From NCBI RefSeq assembly GCF_018642165.1, contig NZ_JAHHZM010000005.1, forward strand, positions 186,001-250,000: 64,000 nt of DNA, read 5' to 3'. This document shows, one piece after another, positions 18,332 through 27,805 of the stretch (the stretch's first letter is position 1; each line of letters opens with the position of its first letter). This DNA is from Echinicola shivajiensis. Lineage in GTDB: Bacteria; Bacteroidota; Bacteroidia; Cytophagales; Cyclobacteriaceae. The notes beneath the pieces are model-generated. The model ran no database searches and was not told the DNA's origin. It worked only from the letters and a program-made list of their open reading frames with translations. Both the position numbers and the translations under genes were made by a program.

Positions 18332-18718
18332 TCATTGCTGGAAATGAAGTTGTTGTATTCGCTTGTCTGCCAGCATGCTATGGATTTTACTGGGGAGATA
18401 GCCTTCTTGATAGGGAGGGGATAAAGCTTTGATGTTTTTTCTGCTCTCAATAAGATTGGCTGCTTTATCCAAATCTGTGGTAAAACCATTAAACAATACC
18501 GGGCAACCTTTTTTACTGAAATAGGAGGCCAGTGAAAGTTGCTCATAGGAAACTTGATAGGGTGTAGGATCAATTAATAAAAGGTCAGGAAAGTACTTTG
18601 GATCTTTCCGGAAAATATCCATTGTTGATATTATTGGCTGAAAACCCATTTGGCAGATAAGATCAAGTAAATTGTCCTCTACAAGATCATTATTGGCAAT
18701 AATTAATACTTTTAGCAT
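18332..18718 (-). CDS. Stand-alone receiver-domain protein
   Basis: From the ATG at 18718 the protein is about 128 residues and begins MLKVLIIANNDLVEDNLL, the first strand and helix of a receiver domain. DLLLIDP supplies the likely phospho-acceptor Asp, and the CPVLFNGF strand stands where the conserved Thr/Ser would be. The usual Lys is not obvious (KALSPPYQ may be its position). The acidic pair near the start is replaced by N-N-D, so signalling chemistry may be altered. There is no output domain. It lies near the PAS kinase-like gene, which could be a partner. Confidence 0.6.
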   Translation of the reverse strand: MLKVLIIANNDLVEDNLLDLICQMGFQPIISTMDIFRKDPKYFPDLLLIDPTPYQVSYEQLSLASYFSKKGCPVLFNGFTTDLDKAANLIESRKNIKALSPPYQEGYLPSKIHSMLADKRIQQLHFQQ

Positions 18719-19349
18719 GAGATATAATACGTTGGTGACGTAACACAAGAATAAAAGTATTAAAATGAAAATTGATTCTTATACGTGTAAATGGTATACA
18801 ATATATGTTTAATTGTGTTTTTTGTAGTTTATCTGATGTTGGAGTGTTTAAGTGTGTGTTATCGACATATTTTTAGGTTTATAAATATTGTTGAACGCGT
18901 CATTGCTTGTTTTAGGTCGGAAAAGTGATATCATTTGATCTTTTGCGACGGGATTTTTTTAAGGAGAAGGGATATTACCCATTTTTTAAAAAGTATAGGT
19001 AAGCCACATGTTCTAATTTATCATCCCATAAATTTGTTATGATTTTTTGTTTTGTTAAAACTGTTTTTTGTGTTTAAAATATTGTTTTTTGTGTCTAACA
19101 ATGGTTGTTGGCTATTTTTTATCTTTTAAGACCATAATTTTGGACTACCTTTATAAAATAATCTAAAGTAGGAGGTTATTGATGCTATCAAGTGATATTT
19201 ATATGCTTAATAAAATTCTGGAATGAATTTGGCATCCTTTTACGCAGAATCCTAGCAGGATCAATAAACAACCTGGTTTTTAGGTAGAAATCGTTCAGTT
19301 AATTAAATGTCGATTGAATTGTCTAAAAATCATATGAAATTATACTAAC
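18719..19349. other. T-rich non-coding region upstream of the PAS gene
   Basis: About 630 bases without a gene. The sequence TGTTTTTTGTGT occurs at 19062-19073 and again at 19083-19094, exactly 21 bases apart. The region is strongly T-rich on the plus strand. I could not fix a promoter for the PAS gene. Confidence 0.35.
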
Positions 19350-22300
19350 ATGGCAAACTACACTGGTCAATCGGATAAGGAATTAATAGGGGTTTTGGAA
19401 TATTCCCCGTTTCCCATGTGGATATATGACATAGACTCATTGAAATTTTTGAACGTGAACGAGGAAGCCGTTTCCCATTATGGGTATTCTAAAGAAGAGT
19501 TTTTATCTATGACCCTTGAAGCTATTAGGCCAGAAGAAGAACTGCCAAAGTTCCGGGCGGCAATTAATTCTTTGAGAAAAAGAGAAACCTCACCTTATGA
19601 TGATCTTTTTACCCATAAAAAGAAAGATGGAACGCTTATTAAGGTCTTAATAAGAGGAAAAAAAATAGATTACCAAGGAAAAAAGGCGGAGGTCATTACG
19701 GCCATAGATAAGACTGAGCGGTTTAATTTTAATAAGGAAATTTCAAGACAAAAAGAGCAGTTGAAATTGCTTGACAGGATCAATGCAGAATTGATGAAAA
19801 GCAGTGATTTGAGGAATGCAATAGGGCCGCTGACTGCCTTATTATACGAGGCATTTCCAGTAATAGGTGCCAGTTTCCTTGAATTCGATGGTCTCATCGA
19901 ATCCGGGGCGGTAAGTTATACCTGCCATCTCAAAAATGGAACAGGGGAGTTTTTGCGGAAAGGAAATATCAGTCTATCCTGTCCAAGATCTTATTTACCA
20001 GGTGTTTACCCTTTTGGCTCAAAAGAGGTTGAAATGTTTAAGGGGTTGTGGGAGAATGAGGACAAGGACAAGGATCTGATGCTCATCTCCATCCTGATTC
20101 AAGAAAAGATTATTGGTCTGCTCTTGTTTTTGATGGAACCATCTGGGATAGCTTCGCACAGTGGAAATAGTCATTTTATTTCATCGATTAGCAGTAGCTT
20201 GTCTCATTTTGCTGAAAAATGGCATTTATACAAGAAGCTTGAAGACAGTGAGGAAAAGTTCAGGGCCCTGGTGCAGGAAGGAACTGACCTGATCGCCGTG
20301 CTGGACGAAAATGGCACCTATACTTATGTCAGTCCAACTTCCTCCCATGTCCTTGGGATTCATCCGGATGGCTTTATTGGAAGAAGCCCCTTTGAGTTTA
20401 TACATCCTGAAGATAGGGAGAAGGTCAGCAAAGATCTTGAAAGCGTTTTTACCACGAAATATGTAAAAGTGGCACCGTTTCGTTTCATGGATGGAAATGG
20501 TAATTATCGATGGATAGAGACGACTTTGACAAATATGATGGCCAATAAATCAATTAAAGGTATTGTGGCCAATTCGGTGGATGTTACCGATTTCAAGAAG
20601 CAGCAGCAAGAAATAGATATGGTCAACGAACGGTACCGCTTGGCGACCTTAGCTTCCAAAGACCATATCTATGATATGGATATGCGTACTGGAGAAGTGG
20701 TTGGAATGGGGAAAGCATTGGAAACGGTTTTTGGATATGTGGACAATACCAATAGCGCGTATCATGTTGATTTTTGGAAGGAGAATATACATCCGGATGA
20801 TCAGGAAAAAGTCCTTTGGATGTTTGAACAGTTCATCAAAAACAGGGACCAGCATCACCTTTCCCTAAATTACCGTCTAAGAAGAGCTGATGGAAGTTTT
20901 GCCATAGTAGTGGATTATTGCAGTGCTATTAGGGATAATGAGGGCAAGGTAATGCGGATAGTAGGAATAGTGAGGGACATTACCAAGGCCATACAAAAAG
21001 ACCGTATGGAAAATCTCAAATTTCGTATGTCCTCCGCCATTGGCCAGCCTGGGAAATTAACCACAGCACTTAAGAAAGGATTGAGAGAACTTCTGAACTT
21101 TACTGGACTGGATAGGTGTGAAATCTGGATCAGGTCCAAGGATGGCAAATATTTGGATTTAAATGCGGCGGTTTACAGAAATCCTAAACACAAAATGGCC
21201 AACCATTTTAGTAAAGCTAAAAAAGATGAGGGATTTCCAGGTACAATATGGAAAACAATGAAGCCCGTGGTTTGGGACAACCTGGATAGCCATTTAGCGT
21301 TTAAACGAGGAAAAGAAGCCATTTCAGCGAAATTGGAAAAGGGAATAGGAGTGCCTATCCTTCACGAAAATGAATTTATTGGAGCCTTTATACTTTTTTC
21401 TTCGAAGGAAGGTGTTACGCTTCATGAATGGAAAGACTTTTTATTCGAAATTGGAAAGCAAATTGGGGGAGCTATTAAGTACAAAATATTTGAAACGGAA
21501 ATGGAAACATTTTTTAATATTTCCAGTAACCTGTTTGCCATAGTAGGTTTTGATGGAGAAATCAAAAAAGTAAATGCGGCATTTTCCAGTTTGTTCAGCA
21601 ACAGTAATTTAATAGGAAGGAAGTTTAATTCCTTGGTATATGATGAAGATAAAGAAAGGATAGATAGTTTTCTTAAGCCAAAGGAGCCTCTTTCAGTGAT
21701 AGAAAGCAAATGTAAAGTTAATAAGGGCGGTAGTATCTGGGTTTCATGGAAAAAGAATATAAGAAGTGAAGAGAAATTGCTTTTTGTCATGGGTCAGGAT
21801 ATTAGTGAAAGAAAAAAATCCGAAATGGCCCTTCAGGAGGCATTCAAAAAATTAAGCCAGGCCCAAAGTATTGCAAAGTTGGGCTATTGGTCGCGCAATA
21901 TTGATGAAAATATATCCGAATGGACAGCTGAAACCTATAAAATTTATGGCTATAGGAAAGATGACTTTATTCCTACTTATGAAAATCTCCTAAGGACTTT
22001 TCATCCAGATGACCGTTATATGATGGAGGAATTGACTTTTGAGGAACTGGCGGCACAAAGTCCCAAAAAATATACCCATAGGGTCATTACTGCAAAAGGT
22101 GAGCTCAGATGGGTCACGCAGACCGTCAATGTCCTGACCGACCAAGCCAATAAGCCGTACAGGATAGAAGGAGTGATCCAGGATATCACAGAACAAAAGG
22201 AAATTGAAGAAAAGCTGAAGACAAGCAATGATCGTTTTAACATGGCGATGATGGCCACCAAGGAAATGATCTGGGATGTGGACCACGAATTAGGTCTGGT

Positions 22301-22814
22301 TTACAGGAGCAAAGCTTTTATGGACAAAGTAGATTATATGGAAATGGACAAGCTGGGGCTGAATGATTCCTGGCTATCAAATATTGTGGAAGCAGAAAGA
22401 GAGGAAGTATGGAGGTCATTTATGCTGGTATGTGGAGATAAAAATCAGCATTATTGGCAAAAAGAATATAGCGTAAAGACCAAAGAGGGCAATAATATGT
22501 ATGTGTTTGACAGGTGCTATATAATGAGGGATGGACAGGGAATGCCTAACAGGTCTGTGGGTGCCATTGAAGATATATCCGAAATGAAGAAACAAATGGA
22601 GTTGGTGCAGTTGCAGAATGATAAACTTAAGGAAATCGCCTGGAAACAGTCCCATGAAGTGAGGGCACCCTTAGCGAGGATCATGTCTTTGGTCAATTAC
22701 CTGGAACTGGTTAAAGATAATAGGGAAAATATTTATGAAACACTGGGTTATATCATGCAATCTGCCAATGAACTCGATGAGGTCATTAAAGAAATTACCC
22801 AGGACACCAATTAA
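19350..22814 (+). CDS. Multi-PAS/GAF sensor with DHp helix but no ATPase domain
   Basis: A 1154-residue cytosolic protein with no membrane helix. The approximate order is PAS (10-125), GAF-like (150-290), PAS (295-415), PAS (425-545), GAF (560-700), PAS (715-815), PAS (820-945), PAS (950-1070) and a coiled coil. It ends with a dimerisation/phosphotransfer helix with H-box SHEVRAPLARI, His ~1102. Each PAS ends in a typical D(I/V)T/DIS motif. The gene stops about 50 residues after the His, and no N, G1 or G2 box follows in any frame. It therefore cannot autophosphorylate alone; it may be phosphorylated in trans or act as a scaffold. Similar DHp-ending proteins are, to my knowledge, recurrent in Bacteroidota. 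Confidence 0.85.
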   Translation: MANYTGQSDKELIGVLEYSPFPMWIYDIDSLKFLNVNEEAVSHYGYSKEEFLSMTLEAIRPEEELPKFRAAINSLRKRETSPYDDLFTHKKKDGTLIKVLIRGKKIDYQGKKAEVITAIDKTERFNFNKEISRQKEQLKLLDRINAELMKSSDLRNAIGPLTALLYEAFPVIGASFLEFDGLIESGAVSYTCHLKNGTGEFLRKGNISLSCPRSYLPGVYPFGSKEVEMFKGLWENEDKDKDLMLISILIQEKIIGLLLFLMEPSGIASHSGNSHFISSISSSLSHFAEKWHLYKKLEDSEEKFRALVQEGTDLIAVLDENGTYTYVSPTSSHVLGIHPDGFIGRSPFEFIHPEDREKVSKDLESVFTTKYVKVAPFRFMDGNGNYRWIETTLTNMMANKSIKGIVANSVDVTDFKKQQQEIDMVNERYRLATLASKDHIYDMDMRTGEVVGMGKALETVFGYVDNTNSAYHVDFWKENIHPDDQEKVLWMFEQFIKNRDQHHLSLNYRLRRADGSFAIVVDYCSAIRDNEGKVMRIVGIVRDITKAIQKDRMENLKFRMSSAIGQPGKLTTALKKGLRELLNFTGLDRCEIWIRSKDGKYLDLNAAVYRNPKHKMANHFSKAKKDEGFPGTIWKTMKPVVWDNLDSHLAFKRGKEAISAKLEKGIGVPILHENEFIGAFILFSSKEGVTLHEWKDFLFEIGKQIGGAIKYKIFETEMETFFNISSNLFAIVGFDGEIKKVNAAFSSLFSNSNLIGRKFNSLVYDEDKERIDSFLKPKEPLSVIESKCKVNKGGSIWVSWKKNIRSEEKLLFVMGQDISERKKSEMALQEAFKKLSQAQSIAKLGYWSRNIDENISEWTAETYKIYGYRKDDFIPTYENLLRTFHPDDRYMMEELTFEELAAQSPKKYTHRVITAKGELRWVTQTVNVLTDQANKPYRIEGVIQDITEQKEIEEKLKTSNDRFNMAMMATKEMIWDVDHELGLVYRSKAFMDKVDYMEMDKLGLNDSWLSNIVEAEREEVWRSFMLVCGDKNQHYWQKEYSVKTKEGNNMYVFDRCYIMRDGQGMPNRSVGAIEDISEMKKQMELVQLQNDKLKEIAWKQSHEVRAPLARIMSLVNYLELVKDNRENIYETLGYIMQSANELDEVIKEITQDTN

Positions 22815-22944
22815 ATGGAAATTTACAAAAATCCATTGTGCTATCTAGTGTGTACAATAATTGGAGAGAAGAATTGAATGTTTTATTGTGCTTGGAGAAA
22901 ATTATTAAGTTTAAAAAGTTGTTTTCCAATTATTTGGCCAATCA

Positions 22945-22971
22945 AAAAGGCCAGTAGTTTACTGGCCTTTT
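22945..22971. terminator. Bidirectional hairpin terminator
   Basis: A perfect 12-bp stem: AAAAGGCCAGTA (22945-22956) and TACTGGCCTTTT (22960-22971) with loop GTT. A-tract and T-tract on opposite sides allow termination from both strands. It lies between the PAS gene and the convergent small gene, and the stop codon of the latter (22959-22961) falls in the loop. Confidence 0.8.
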
Positions 22972-23213
22972 GGTTGAAGCGTTTCAGTCGGTTTAAATGA
23001 TTTTATGGCTATACCATGGTGTTGGTTTTCTGAAGGCCCTGTTAATTGCCGATTTGATTTATAATATTTGTTATTGACCCAGTTTTTTAAAAGAAATGCC
23101 TCTTCGGGGCTTAGGATAGATAAGGCTTTATGGTATTCCTTTTTCCAAAGTGAAGAATCGAAACTCACCTTATCCAAAATCAACTTGTAATAATCTAAAT
23201 AAGATGTTCTCAT
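22959..23213 (-). CDS. Conserved small hypothetical protein
   Basis: From the ATG at 23213 (preferred over 23240) the protein has 84 residues: MRTSYLDYYKLILDKVSFDSSLWKKEYHKALSILSPEEA. Small proteins with a YYK.iL.KVSFD..Lf.KEY.KA pattern are frequent in Cytophagales genomes and have no known role. It is soluble and helical with a basic middle. The last codons run into the shared bidirectional terminator. Confidence 0.6.
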   Translation of the reverse strand: MRTSYLDYYKLILDKVSFDSSLWKKEYHKALSILSPEEAFLLKNWVNNKYYKSNRQLTGPSENQHHGIAIKSFKPTETLQPKGQ

Positions 23214-24104
23214 GATCAAAATAGATTTATTGTTAAACAATCGTTGTGATTCATGTAATAAAACGAATATGCCTCTTTTGAGTTACTATTAATGTGATTT
23301 TTGGTAAAATTTTATGTCAATAGCAAAGCAAGCTTGGAGCCTTATTATACCTCATGCTGCTGTGCTGTAAATAATGGTAACTATTCAATACTTGGTACTA
23401 TTAATTTGAAAAATGGTAAGAGCTTTTAAATAGGGATAGACCATATGACATGGTAGTGGAAGAGTTTGGAGTTTATGTCCTTGAGGTAAGTGCTTTGAGG
23501 CATGTGGGATTGAGGAAGTAGGGAGTGAAATGAGGAGAAGTATTAAATATTGAAGTGATTTGTTTAATAATGAATAAATCAGGTGATCTAGGAACTGTTG
23601 AAAATTAACCCTATGGTTCTATGGATTAGAATTAATAATGAGGGGGGTAAATCTAATTTTGATAAAATAAATTATGATTATTCGTTTTCACACCAGTAAC
23701 CTTATTTTTCACTGATTCCACAGATTTACACTCGTTTAATTCATCATTTCGGTAAGATCTGGGCCATTTTTTAGAGAATGTTTTGAAGGGTGAACTTGAC
23801 TGGTGCAATAGCGGATATACAGAAAAAAATATTAAAAGAAGTACTTTGGGATATTTTGAAAAAGAAAACAGCTACGGTTAGTGAATGTTTAGTTTTAAAT
23901 TCTTGCTCAAAATCTAGAGTTAAGGTATTAGATTTTTTAGTTTAATAAAGTTAAACTAAACATTTCCAAATACTTACAAACGACAATAAATGTTTGAAAT
24001 TGGGTTTTAATTTAATAGATATTTAAATTCAATAAGGAAGATTGCAATTATTGTTTTACCTGTAATCATCACTTTTTTTATTAATCAACGAAAAATGCAT
24101 TGTT
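23214..24104. other. Long AT-rich non-coding region with a dispersed repeat
   Basis: About 890 bases with stops in all frames and no RNA gene that I can recognise. It contains one copy of a 23-base dispersed repeat (23799-23821) and a loose inverted repeat around GTTTAGTTTTAAAT / TTAAACTAAAC (23886-23962). It may be decayed mobile DNA upstream of the QueC-like gene. Confidence 0.35.
23799..23821 (+). repeat. Dispersed 23-base repeat, copy 1
   Basis: The sequence ACTGGTGCAAT-AG-CGGATATACA. Copies with one or two changes at the two middle bases occur at 24985-25007 (minus) and 53058-53080 (plus). None lies in a recognised gene. Confidence 0.6.
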
Positions 24105-24752
24105 ATGAAAAATTTCCAGAAAAAATCCATTTTACTTTTATCAGGAGGCCTTGATTCAGCTGCATTAAGTCTCGAACTAATGAAAAAAAATGAAAAAAGA
24201 ATTTCGCTTTATTTTGATTTTGGTAACCTATCAAGTAAGCGTGGACTTGATGCTTCAAGGGCAATTGCCGGGCTTACTGATTCTAGATTAGATGTTATTC
24301 AAGCAAAAGGACTATTAGAAGCATTTGGATCCTCTGAGCTTGCATCTGTTGATCCTGCACCGAATCCAGGCGAACATGTAATAGAATTAGGAACACTTTT
24401 GATTTTACCAACTGCACTAACTTATGCACATAGGATGAATTCTGATGTTATTTATATTGGCTATTCCAAATTAGATGCTGATGCTAGTCCTGAGTACACT
24501 CAAAAGTTCCTAAACTCAATTTCGAACCTATCGGAGCTGGCAGGATTTCCGAAAATAAAAATAGAGGCACCATTTATTTCAAATACGAAATCTGAAGTTC
24601 TAAAAAAATTAGTTGATCATTTTGATATTTTAAAACAAAGTTGGTCTTGTATTTATGGTGGAAAGAAGCATTGTGGAACGTGTCAAGCTTGCTTATCCAG
24701 AAAAGAAGCATTCAAGGATGCAAAGTTGAAAGACCCAACTAAATATTTATAG
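24105..24752 (+). CDS. QueC-like PP-loop ATPase (7-cyano-7-deazaguanine synthase family)
   Basis: A 215-residue protein with the PP-loop SGGLDS at residues 13-18. A C-terminal zinc motif reads SCIYGGKKHCGTCQACLSRKEAF (four Cys plus R/AF), diagnostic of QueC. QueC converts carboxydeazaguanine to preQ0 with ATP and ammonia. Where canonical QueC has V-P-G-R-N, this protein reads NPGEHVIELGTLL, and the later D..YPDCR is replaced by DADASPEYTQKF. Substrate residues thus differ. No queD, queE, queF or folE lies nearby. It may be a divergent QueC or a paralogue used elsewhere, for example in nucleic-acid modification or defence. It stands alone among non-coding DNA. Confidence 0.7.
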   Translation: MKNFQKKSILLLSGGLDSAALSLELMKKNEKRISLYFDFGNLSSKRGLDASRAIAGLTDSRLDVIQAKGLLEAFGSSELASVDPAPNPGEHVIELGTLLILPTALTYAHRMNSDVIYIGYSKLDADASPEYTQKFLNSISNLSELAGFPKIKIEAPFISNTKSEVLKKLVDHFDILKQSWSCIYGGKKHCGTCQACLSRKEAFKDAKLKDPTKYL

Positions 24753-25098
24753 TTAGCCCATAAAAGACAAAGGGTGGAGTATACGAAATAGAAGTTCATA
24801 AAAGTCTTATTTCCTATTGGATTGCTAAACGGAGTTGTTCATGAAGGCAATTTGGAACACGAATAAATATTTCGATGAACGTGAAGGGAGAAGGGGCGAA
24901 AATTTGAGAAAATTTTCTTTTTTTACAAAACTTGTTTCCTAAGCAAAAAATAATGCTTTCGATGGTTTTTAGTGGGTTTTTATATGTATATCCGTAATTG
25001 CACCAGTAGCCAAATAAATTAACAATGAAAGTTGGTGTCAATTGCTTCAGTTGAGTTTTAACTATCTATAAATTAGGTCAAAACAAACGGTTCTGACC
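24753..25098. other. Non-coding stretch with dispersed repeat
   Basis: Between the QueC-like gene and the IS fragment. It contains repeat copy 2. A minus-strand frame (25041-24814) translates to a segment with YWCNYGYTY, which is simply the repeat read in frame. I do not call it a gene. Confidence 0.35.
24985..25007 (-). repeat. Dispersed 23-base repeat, copy 2
   Basis: Read on the minus strand as ACTGGTGCAAT-TA-CGGATATACA. It is followed by ATATA, as is copy 3 at 53058. Confidence 0.6.
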
Positions 25099-25293
25099 AT
25101 GAATATCATCAACTTTATCAATTGGTTTCCTGAGGAGTCTTCCTGTATGGAGTTTATCTGGCAGAAAAGGGTCCAAGCTGGTATCATTTGTAAAAGCTGC
25201 AAAGGTACCAAGCATTATTGGCAGGAAGACAAGAAGTGCTTCCAATGTTCCTCCTGCGGCTTCAAGACAAGTATCAAAAGCGGTAATAATACT
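25099..25293 (+). mobile_element. IS1595-family transposase fragment (N-terminal)
   Basis: About 65 codons starting ATG at 25099: INFINWFPEESSCMEFIWQKR, then the zinc ribbon C-KSC (IICKSCKGTKHYW) and C-SSC (CFQCSSCGFKTSIKSG). This is the Zn-ribbon N-terminus of IS1595-type transposases, which should continue SGTIF and then a ~200-residue DDE-type domain. It breaks off after SIKSG. The break abuts the stop codon of the convergent Kelch/SARP regulator (25295), so everything downstream has been lost. No inverted repeats were identified. Confidence 0.75.
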
Positions 25294-25294
25294 A

Positions 25295-27805
25295 TTACTT
25301 TTGAGGGATAAATTCATTAAATGATATAGGATACTGAATGCCAAGTAATGTTTGATACTCTTTGCAAAATAGATCATATGATTGCTTTGCAAGCCCCTTT
25401 TTTCCTTCCCTACAAAGAGCACTGCATTTTATCATTATTGCCTCTTCGTTAAGTGGATCATAGTTTAACATACAGTCTGCTAACATTATATGGAAATGAT
25501 CCTCAGAAACTACTTTTAAGCAATTTTCAAGCTCATTAACGATCTTATTGGCAAAATCCACTTTAAACGGGTCCATCCATTCTGATTGTATAGTTGGGCA
25601 TATATCACCCTTTGTTAGTAAGTGAACTATGTTAAGAATTTCCTTTTCAGATATATTTGAATTGTTAAGTTGGTTAAGCAAATGAATAGTTTCTATATAA
25701 TCACAATACACATCGGGACCAATTTCAATTCTCCAATAATTACTCTCTCCAAAAAGTTCTATAGGACCTATTTTTTCTAGCAATAACCTTAGTTTACTTA
25801 TATTAACATTTCTGTTGTTCCTGGCACTGGAATCTGTTTTGTCAAACCACAAGATTTCATTCAATTTCACAGAGGAAATCCCTTTGCCGTATTTTACTGT
25901 GTATAGCAAAATTAAAAGGAATAATTGTTTGACTGTAGGTGTGAATTGCGAAGTTATATTTTCGCCTTCTTTATTATATACTTGGAATCCTCCTAGTAAA
26001 TAAATGGCAGATTTTTCTCTTTTCTTTGGCGTTTCTTTTTCCTTATCTAATATGGAGGGAGTAGAGTGTTTTGATTTTTTCTTTTTGCTTCTAAGTTTAA
26101 AAACTAATGGTGCCAACATTAGAATGATAATTAACAATCCGAATAGAAGATATTGGTAGTTCCATTTCTTTGGGCTAGGTTGGAAAACTTCGGACGGAAG
26201 AAGTGGAGGATAAGCTTGGGATAATATGCTTATTCCATCCCTTGAGGATGTTAAGGCGATTAGTTTTCTGGAAGCCGGGTTAAGAAAAACGTTACTCCAA
26301 GATTGAGTATCCAGAAATTTATATGGTATAGAATCCGCATAAAACTCAATTGACGGTTCTGTTAGTCCAAAGCTAGCTAATTTTAAATAGGTGTTATAAT
26401 TGCTGCTGTTAAATATCAAAGTATAAAATTTGCCTAGGTCTTGGTCCACAATTAGGCTCGAAGTAGGAACAAATGGTTGGCTTGGTTTTTCCATTTCCCA
26501 CACCTTGGTGGCTTGATTGTCCAAAAGGTTCAGTCTATAAAGATCATAGAAGTATTCTGTGTTGATTCCCTGTTTTCCTAGTTTACTTCCATATCCCCCA
26601 AATATTAAAACTTCCCTATCTCTGTCTTTTCCCAATGCGCTTAAGTACCTGGGTGGGATTTCTGAAGCTAATTCTACTGAGTCGAGGCGGCTGTCTTCAA
26701 GGAAAAACTTGAATAACTTGCTTTTATAAGTATAATGGCCATATCCCCCAAAGGTATAGAATACGGAATCTATTGAAGAAAAAAACTTGTTATGATGCCA
26801 GTGATCAGTTTCATTACAGATATTAGGTGATTTGTCCCAAGTTTTAGATTCAAAATCAAATATATTTAGTTCGCCACCATCAAAGGAATAGGACAATAGT
26901 TGATTTTGTAGGGGGGAGTAGGTAATAGTGTTCCCTAGGCAAGGAAAAGGATTTCCCCACTCTACATTATATGTGATAAGACTGTCAGTAGATACCATGT
27001 AACGATGTACAGCTTCTTCAGTGACGAAAAATACTTGGTTGCCTTCTGCATCGTTGGTGATTCCAATCAAATTATCAAATTGGAGTCTGGTTCTATTTTT
27101 CCACCGGATATGTTCGTCAATTTGCCATATTGGATTAGAAACAACAGCTTCAGAATAAGAAATTTCGTCATATACTTTGTCTATGCCATGTTTTCCCAGT
27201 TTCCAATTTTTGTCTAGTTTTCCATTCCCATTAATAACTTGAATATTTCTGAGTGTCATGGGGCACACATCAGTATTGAGAAAGGATGGTACCTTGCTAG
27301 CGCCATAAATTATCTTAAATGATTTCAATCGTTTGGCTGGACTGTTTTTTTTTGTCTTTACTTTTCCATTAATAGAAAGTGTGACCTCTGAATTTGTTGG
27401 CGAAAATGTGAATTTGATAGGCATCCATTTGTCAAAACCACCTTCTGGAATTTCATTCCATTTGTAATTGAAAATGACACTATCCTTTACAACCAACCAA
27501 AAATTTGCATCCGTGGATGCCAGATTGGAGACTAAGTCGATATTGGTTCCATCTTCTGAAATGATTCTGAAAATATATCCATAATGTCCATCTCCCTGCC
27601 TGAAGTTCGCTTCAAACTCAAGGTCGAAGCCATTGCTGTATTCGAATGGCTTATCGGGGGTCAAGTCCAATGAAGTTCGTTTATCTTGGATGACCTCGTG
27701 AGAGGAAAAATATAACCCCGTGCTTAAATCGCTTTGGCCGAATGACTTAAAGGTTAGGCAAAGGATTAGAGCTAATAAAAAGATGTACCTAGAAAAGATA
27801 ATCAC
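25295..27805 (-). CDS. Membrane-spanning Kelch-like sensor / SARP-type transcription regulator
   Basis: An 836-residue protein with a GTG start and a signal peptide ending KSFGQ. Residues ~25-200 look like a LamG/jelly-roll lectin-type sandwich (GFDLEFEANFRQGDGHYGYIFRI). Residues ~230-540 hold Kelch-type blades (FYTFGGYGHYTYKSKLFKF, VLIFGGYGSKL). One membrane helix lies at ~550-571, followed by a basic linker. The cytosolic domain (~598-695) is a winged-helix OmpR/SARP type: IYLLGGFQVYNKEG...TPTVKQLFLLILLY...ISSVKLNEILWFDK...NVNISKLR. A helical C-terminus resembles BTAD. It thus joins an outer sensor to DNA binding in one chain. It diverges from the SusCD operon, which it probably controls. 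Confidence 0.8.
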   Translation of the reverse strand: MIIFSRYIFLLALILCLTFKSFGQSDLSTGLYFSSHEVIQDKRTSLDLTPDKPFEYSNGFDLEFEANFRQGDGHYGYIFRIISEDGTNIDLVSNLASTDANFWLVVKDSVIFNYKWNEIPEGGFDKWMPIKFTFSPTNSEVTLSINGKVKTKKNSPAKRLKSFKIIYGASKVPSFLNTDVCPMTLRNIQVINGNGKLDKNWKLGKHGIDKVYDEISYSEAVVSNPIWQIDEHIRWKNRTRLQFDNLIGITNDAEGNQVFFVTEEAVHRYMVSTDSLITYNVEWGNPFPCLGNTITYSPLQNQLLSYSFDGGELNIFDFESKTWDKSPNICNETDHWHHNKFFSSIDSVFYTFGGYGHYTYKSKLFKFFLEDSRLDSVELASEIPPRYLSALGKDRDREVLIFGGYGSKLGKQGINTEYFYDLYRLNLLDNQATKVWEMEKPSQPFVPTSSLIVDQDLGKFYTLIFNSSNYNTYLKLASFGLTEPSIEFYADSIPYKFLDTQSWSNVFLNPASRKLIALTSSRDGISILSQAYPPLLPSEVFQPSPKKWNYQYLLFGLLIIILMLAPLVFKLRSKKKKSKHSTPSILDKEKETPKKREKSAIYLLGGFQVYNKEGENITSQFTPTVKQLFLLILLYTVKYGKGISSVKLNEILWFDKTDSSARNNRNVNISKLRLLLEKIGPIELFGESNYWRIEIGPDVYCDYIETIHLLNQLNNSNISEKEILNIVHLLTKGDICPTIQSEWMDPFKVDFANKIVNELENCLKVVSEDHFHIMLADCMLNYDPLNEEAIMIKCSALCREGKKGLAKQSYDLFCKEYQTLLGIQYPISFNEFIPQK

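Noticed and set aside
24814-25041. 75-codon minus-strand frame with YWCNYGYTY
   Set aside because: The Cys/Tyr motif is just the dispersed 23-base repeat translated; no other support.
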